From assembly GCA_023954815.1 (NCBI GenBank), contig JAGSHB010000008.1, positions 1 through 64,000 of the forward strand: a stretch of DNA of 64,000 bases, written 5' to 3'. The notes beneath the pieces were generated by a model. The model worked only from the letters and a program-made list of their open reading frames with translations, was not told the DNA's origin and ran no database searches. The stretch is from Myxococcales bacterium (GTDB lineage: Bacteria; Myxococcota_A; UBA9042). The first letter of the stretch is position 1. Each line of letters opens with the position of its first letter. A program made the translations under genes and the position numbers. This document shows positions 60,397 through 64,000 of this stretch, one piece after another.

Positions 60397-61098
60397 GTGG
60401 CGAACGTCGTGACGGGGACGTCGATTGATATTGCACCGCCCAGGGCTTGGCTCACCGGGTTTGGTCCTTTTCCGGGGGTGCCAGACAATCCGAGCGCGGC
60501 CGTCGTGCGTGCGCTGACCGGCTCACCGGAAGGGCGTTGGGCAGGAAGGGGGACGATCTTGCCTGTGCGATTCGCCGGCACCGCCGAACGGTTGCGGCCG
60601 ATCTACGCGGCGGGTGAACCGCGGGTTGTCATCCACCTGGGCGTAGCTGGGCGTCGGCGTCTGATCTGTGTCGAGCGCGGCGCGCGCAACCGAGTCGACC
60701 CGAGTCTGCCGGATGCGGTGGGTCAGCTGGCGACGCAATCACGCTGCAGCGATGCCCAACCCGCAGCCAGTCGCTTGCACACACAGCTACCCGTACATCA
60801 TTTGGTTGCTGGGCTACGCCGGGCTGGATTTGGCGCACGTGTGTCCGAGGATGCCGGCACGTACGTGTGTAATTACAGCTACTATCACGCGTTAGCAGAA
60901 CAGCGCCGAGGGGCTGCCGAGGCGCTCTTTGTTCACATCCCGCCGATAGGGGCCACGGATGCGCAGACGGGGCAGTCGTGGACCCTTGAGCGATTGGTGG
61001 AGGCGACGAAGCTGTTGTGCGTGTCAGTTGAATCTTTGGGCTGTCGGTCTGCGCCGAATTCAGGCTATTCGATTGCAAAAATACGTCGGAAAGGCTGA
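60397..61098 (+). CDS. pcp: Pyroglutamyl-peptidase I (C15)
   Basis: 233 residues from a GTG directly after the LysR TAG, with GAGGGGG as ribosome-binding site. Family C15: WLTGFGPFPGVPDNPS at the start, an ICVERGARN motif (catalytic Glu), SEDAGTYVCNYSYYH with the nucleophile Cys, and LFVHIPP with the catalytic His. All three residues are retained. It removes N-terminal pyroglutamate from peptides. A slightly basic C-terminal extension follows the usual end. Confidence 0.87.
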   Translation: MANVVTGTSIDIAPPRAWLTGFGPFPGVPDNPSAAVVRALTGSPEGRWAGRGTILPVRFAGTAERLRPIYAAGEPRVVIHLGVAGRRRLICVERGARNRVDPSLPDAVGQLATQSRCSDAQPAASRLHTQLPVHHLVAGLRRAGFGARVSEDAGTYVCNYSYYHALAEQRRGAAEALFVHIPPIGATDAQTGQSWTLERLVEATKLLCVSVESLGCRSAPNSGYSIAKIRRKG

Positions 61099-61108
61099 AC
61101 TTGCACGA

Positions 61109-61137
61109 TTTCGCAAACTGCCTGGCACTTTGCAGAG
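61109..61137 (+). repeat. 29-nt GCCTGGCAC stem-loop repeat, copy 4
   Basis: TTTCGCAAA-CTGCCTGGCAC-TTTGCAGAG. Relative to the other copies GTGAA/TTCAC in the stem has become GCAAA/TTTGC, so both arms changed together. The apex is kept. It starts 10 bp after the pcp stop. Confidence 0.7.
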
Positions 61138-61166
61138 GCGGCATTGGCAACGAGGCAGGGGACGCT

Positions 61167-62414
61167 ATGACCGAGGATCCCAATAGCGAAGCGCCCGTGA
61201 TCGAAGAGGCTCTGGCCGCCTTTGAGTTTGCTCCCGAGGTCGATCGCGGCCCGGGCGCGATTCCGCCGCCACCTCCGCCGCCACCTCCCGCCGCAGTTGC
61301 CCCGTTGCCGCCCATCGCAGCCACCCCGTTGGTGACCGCTGCGCCGCCCGCCACACGGACGCTGCCGTTCGTCTTCACCGGCACCGGCGCCGAGTATTTC
61401 CGTATCTGGATCGTCAACGTGGTGCTGTCGGTCCTCACCCTCGGCGTCTACTCCGCTTGGGCCAAGTGCCGTTCGCGGCAGTATTTCTATGGGCACACCT
61501 CCCTCGACGGCAGCGCGTTCGAATACCTCGCCGATCCGCTGCAGATCCTCAAAGGTCGGATCATCGTCGCCTTCATTTTGGGCCTGCTGGTCGCCGCGGA
61601 GGCTCTGTCGCCGGTCGTCTACCTGCTACTGCTCGGCGCGTTGGTGCTGGCGACGCCGCTGCTCATGGTCAGCGCTTTTCGCTTCAACGCACGCAACTCC
61701 GCTTGGCGCAATGTACGTTTTGGGTTTGAGGGCACGGTAGAACAGGCCTACAAGACCTACCTCAACATCGTTGGGCTCAGCATGCTGACCTGCGGCTTGG
61801 CTGCGCCGTACACCCAATGGCTGTGGAGCGAGTTCATCGTCGGAAAGCACAGGTTCGGCGATGAGACCCTCTCCTGGCGCACAAAGGCGAATGACTTCAT
61901 CACGCTGTACATCTACATGGTGCCGATGAGCATCGCCCTGTACGTCCTACTTTTCGGCGGCATCACGGTTGCCACCGCCGGAGCTCAGTTGTTTGCGGGC
62001 GACGCGGCTCCTGCCGATACGTCCGGCGGGGCAGGCGCAGCGATGAGCGCCATGATGATGGTCGTCATGGGGCTGTTTTACGCCCTTGTCACGATTCCGA
62101 CCGCGTTCTTTCGAGCACGCATGGCCAATCTCGTGCTGGGGGGCATCGGTTTGGGGCCTCATGAGCTTCGCTCCGAGCAGAAGTTCGGCGAGCTCTTGAA
62201 GGTCTATCTTCTCAACATCGTCACGCTGGTCTTTTCCCTTGGCCTCGCGTGGCCGTGGGCGAAGGTGCGCTTGGTCGCCTACCGCAACTCGCGGCTGTCC
62301 TGCCTAGCGCAAGGCGAGCTGGTCATGCGTGCAGGCGCAGCGCACGACGCGGGCGACGGAATCGGTGACGCGGCTTTGGATCTCGGCGATTTGGACCTCG
62401 ACCTTGGCTTCTAG
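61167..62414 (+). CDS. DUF898 (YjgN) membrane protein
   Basis: 415 residues from ATG 61167 (GAGGCAGGGG upstream). The N-terminus is a proline-rich low-complexity stretch (residues 30-65, nine consecutive prolines). About seven helices follow with the YjgN motifs LPFVFTGTGAEYFRIWIVN, LTLGVYSAWAKCRSRQYF, and a repeated KxYLLNIVTLVFSLGLAWPWAKVRLV. Inner-membrane protein of unknown function. It overlaps the M48 gene end-to-start, the pair known in other bacteria as YjgN plus metalloprotease. Confidence 0.88.
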   Translation: MTEDPNSEAPVIEEALAAFEFAPEVDRGPGAIPPPPPPPPPAAVAPLPPIAATPLVTAAPPATRTLPFVFTGTGAEYFRIWIVNVVLSVLTLGVYSAWAKCRSRQYFYGHTSLDGSAFEYLADPLQILKGRIIVAFILGLLVAAEALSPVVYLLLLGALVLATPLLMVSAFRFNARNSAWRNVRFGFEGTVEQAYKTYLNIVGLSMLTCGLAAPYTQWLWSEFIVGKHRFGDETLSWRTKANDFITLYIYMVPMSIALYVLLFGGITVATAGAQLFAGDAAPADTSGGAGAAMSAMMMVVMGLFYALVTIPTAFFRARMANLVLGGIGLGPHELRSEQKFGELLKVYLLNIVTLVFSLGLAWPWAKVRLVAYRNSRLSCLAQGELVMRAGAAHDAGDGIGDAALDLGDLDLDLGF

Positions 62415-63474
62415 CGCTACCAACCACCGCCCCCTCTCGGTGGCCGGCACCTGGTTTTCCGGCGAGTCGACCGCTGGCGTCGAGGTCGTGCTGCGTTGGG
62501 ACGGGCAGGGCTCCATCACTCTCGATGGCGTCCCAGGCGGTCGCCAGTTCGACGTCGCAACGATGGTCATCTCCGCCCCCATCGGCGCGACACCCCGCTC
62601 GATACACTTTGGCGGCAGGGGCAAGCTGCGATCGACGGATTTCGCGGCAGTTGTGGCGCTCGAGCGTGCCACCGGGCGCGGCCAAGGCGGTCACTGGCTC
62701 GATCGCATGGAGGCTAGCTGGACCTTGGCGGCGCTGTTTGTCGTGCTTCTGGTCGTCGGCTCCGCGGCAGGGTTCAAGTGGGGCGTGCCGTGGGTGGCCA
62801 ATGAAGCTGCCATGGCGTTGCCGGCCAGCGCGGTGGAGCAGATCGGTCAGGGGACCTTGGTCTTGCTCGACGAGACGATGTTGAAGCCGTCCAAGCTGAA
62901 ACCCGCTCGCCAATCGGAGCTGCGCCAGACGTTTGCCCAACTCAAGCGCCGCTACGACCACCTGCCGCTCAAGCTGTTGTTCCGTCGCGGCATCGGCCCC
63001 AACGCCTTCGCGCTGCCCGATGGCACTGTCCTGCTGACCGACGAGTTGGCGGCCCTGTCGACCGACGATCGCCAGCTCATCGCCGTGCTTGCCCATGAAA
63101 TTGGCCACGTGCATCACCGCCATGGGGTTCGCATGGCCATCGAGGGCACAGCTGTGAGCATCGCGGTCGCTGTCTTTCTTGGTGATGTCTCGGACCTCGG
63201 CGTGGTCACCGCTGGCATGCCCGCCGCGGTCGTGCAGGCGCAGTTCTCGCAAGGGCACGAGACCGAGGCGGACACCTTCGCGCTGGAGACGTTGATGCAC
63301 ATCGGCGTCGCCCCCCACCACTTCTTGGACATCATGAACAAGCTGCAGGCAAAGGCTGGCACGGAGGACAAGGGCGTGCAGCGCTATTTTGCCTCTCATC
63401 CTGCAACCAGTGAGCGGGTGCGGCGTTTCGGCAAAACCGCACCGCATACCCACCTACACCCCGATTCCATGTAA
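62404..63474 (+). CDS. M48 family metalloprotease, membrane-anchored
   Basis: About 356 residues. The ATG 62329 in the track would overlap DUF898 by 86 bp, so I take the TTG at 62404 (8-11 bp overlap); start uncertain. A helix at about residue 105-125 anchors it. The protease domain has LAHEIGHVHHRHG (HExxH) and GHETEADTFALE (third ligand Glu), followed by SHPATSERVR, as in M48 (HtpX/LoiP-type) enzymes. The active site faces the cytosol or periplasm depending on topology. Coupled with DUF898. Confidence 0.85.
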   Translation: MASSATNHRPLSVAGTWFSGESTAGVEVVLRWDGQGSITLDGVPGGRQFDVATMVISAPIGATPRSIHFGGRGKLRSTDFAAVVALERATGRGQGGHWLDRMEASWTLAALFVVLLVVGSAAGFKWGVPWVANEAAMALPASAVEQIGQGTLVLLDETMLKPSKLKPARQSELRQTFAQLKRRYDHLPLKLLFRRGIGPNAFALPDGTVLLTDELAALSTDDRQLIAVLAHEIGHVHHRHGVRMAIEGTAVSIAVAVFLGDVSDLGVVTAGMPAAVVQAQFSQGHETEADTFALETLMHIGVAPHHFLDIMNKLQAKAGTEDKGVQRYFASHPATSERVRRFGKTAPHTHLHPDSM

Positions 63475-63595
63475 CGAAATCACCTCGTGCCGGCTCTGAG
63501 CTACGGGTGTCGGGTTGTGCGAGTTACGTGCTTCCGTCCCATAACCAGCGACGTCGTGGCCAGCCACGCGGTCTGCACATCACTCGAGTGGTCAC

Positions 63596-64000
63596 ATGAA
63601 GACACCGCATTCCGTCAAAACGCTCGCTCTCGTTGCGGCGTTCACGCTGGTCGCAACCGCCGGCTGCTCAGCCGATGGCGCTCGTGAGAACAACACGGAC
63701 GCTCAGAGCACGATGGACAGCGCCGCCACTGCCGACATGAGTGTGGGCGAAGATGGCACGGAGCAAAATGATACGGGGCAGGATGACGCCGGGCAGGATG
63801 ATGCCGGGCAGGATGTCGCCACAGAACTAGACGGCGGAGTGACGGACGCTACCACCGTCGGCGAGGAACCCTACGACGCCAAGCTGAAGCTCCCACAGAC
63901 GATGTTTGCGTACGCGAACCAGCCGCTTCCTGCCCACTTCAAGACAGAGACCATGGGGATGCATGGCCAGACGGCCCTGGTCGACGACGACAACACGCCC
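63596..64000 (+). CDS. Lipoprotein, 3'-truncated by window edge
   Basis: ATG 63596 reads MKTPHSVKTLALVAAFTLVATAGCSA, a lipoprotein signal with lipobox TAGC. An Asp/Thr linker includes a GQDDAGQDDAGQDV tandem repeat. The mature part begins YDAKLKLPQTMFAYANQPLP and runs off the end. The sequence up to DDDNTP resembles the N-terminal part of cytochrome-c peroxidase lipoproteins of related bacteria, but no heme motif is included in the window. The function is therefore not established. Confidence 0.7.
   Translation, partial: MKTPHSVKTLALVAAFTLVATAGCSADGARENNTDAQSTMDSAATADMSVGEDGTEQNDTGQDDAGQDDAGQDVATELDGGVTDATTVGEEPYDAKLKLPQTMFAYANQPLPAHFKTETMGMHGQTALVDDDNTP

Noticed and set aside
62323-63453. 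376-residue minus-strand ORF
   Set aside because: Antisense to the M48 protease, whose HExxH and GHETEAD motifs support the plus strand.
1-64000. CRISPR arrays, tRNA or rRNA genes
   Set aside because: No regularly spaced direct repeats with spacers and no cloverleaf-like or rRNA-like segment was seen in the gaps.

Overview
The window is GC-rich, densely coding DNA from a Gram-negative bacterium. At least eight proteins carry lipoprotein or signal-peptide starts followed by Asp/Thr/Gly/Ala-rich linkers and Cys-rich CxDGxxCTxxDxC-type repeats. That style, together with MopE-like and NHL/Vgb-like propeller proteins, a multiheme cytochrome and a eukaryote-type Ser/Thr kinase, fits a predatory or social deltaproteobacterial lineage (Myxococcota or Bradymonadota-like). 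The assignment is inferred from protein style only, with no marker gene or rRNA. I saw no rRNA, tRNA, CRISPR, integrase or transposase.

Layout. 1-3.4 kb: 3' part of a giant secreted protein with two NHL propellers, then a small secreted protein. 3.5-6.2 kb: a ygeW-ygeY pair (knotted carbamoyltransferase and M20 hydrolase). 6.2-10.6 kb: envelope/glycan block, with a polytopic GT-C-like protein and a 4-TM protein (ATGA overlap) facing a GT2 glycosyltransferase and radical SAM enzyme (14-nt overlap). 10.8-12.7 kb: hslVU. 12.9-18 kb: two large lipoproteins (MopE/Vgb-like; somatomedin-B plus Cys-rich) around moaB. 18-25 kb: aldo/keto reductase, DEAH helicase, a receiver-MBL fusion, a CAP protein and an unknown protein. 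25-32 kb: small Cys-rich lipoprotein, a duplicated zincin-like protein, a 12-heme lipoprotein cytochrome, DUF302 and a GDPD lipoprotein. 32-38.7 kb: GAF-PAS-GGDEF cyclase with a suspicious 5' end, a fibre-like secreted protein, and a Cys-rich lipoprotein. 38.9-42.4 kb: translationally coupled RnfD-like, SDR and GDPD genes. 42.4-53.6 kb: PHP-domain lipoprotein, kinase, htpG, DUF2752, a lipoprotein of unknown role, and an LTA-synthase-like sulfatase. 53.7-64 kb: a tandem paralogue pair, MBL hydrolase, YhhQ transporter, ADC-like protein, DoxX/LysR pair, pyroglutamyl peptidase, DUF898-M48 pair, and the start of another lipoprotein.

The most unusual non-coding content is two families of structured intergenic repeats. 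One is a ~172-bp element built of four consecutive hairpins, present in two inverted copies (19.05 kb and 30.4 kb). The other is a 29-nt stem-loop with an invariant GCCTGGCAC apex, present four times just after stop codons. Both show compensatory base changes in their stems. The best protein-level oddities are the tandem HExxH protein, the somatomedin-B-like domain, the twin six-bladed NHL propeller and the REC-MBL fusion. The many antisense ORFs in the track are GC-rich shadows and are left out.
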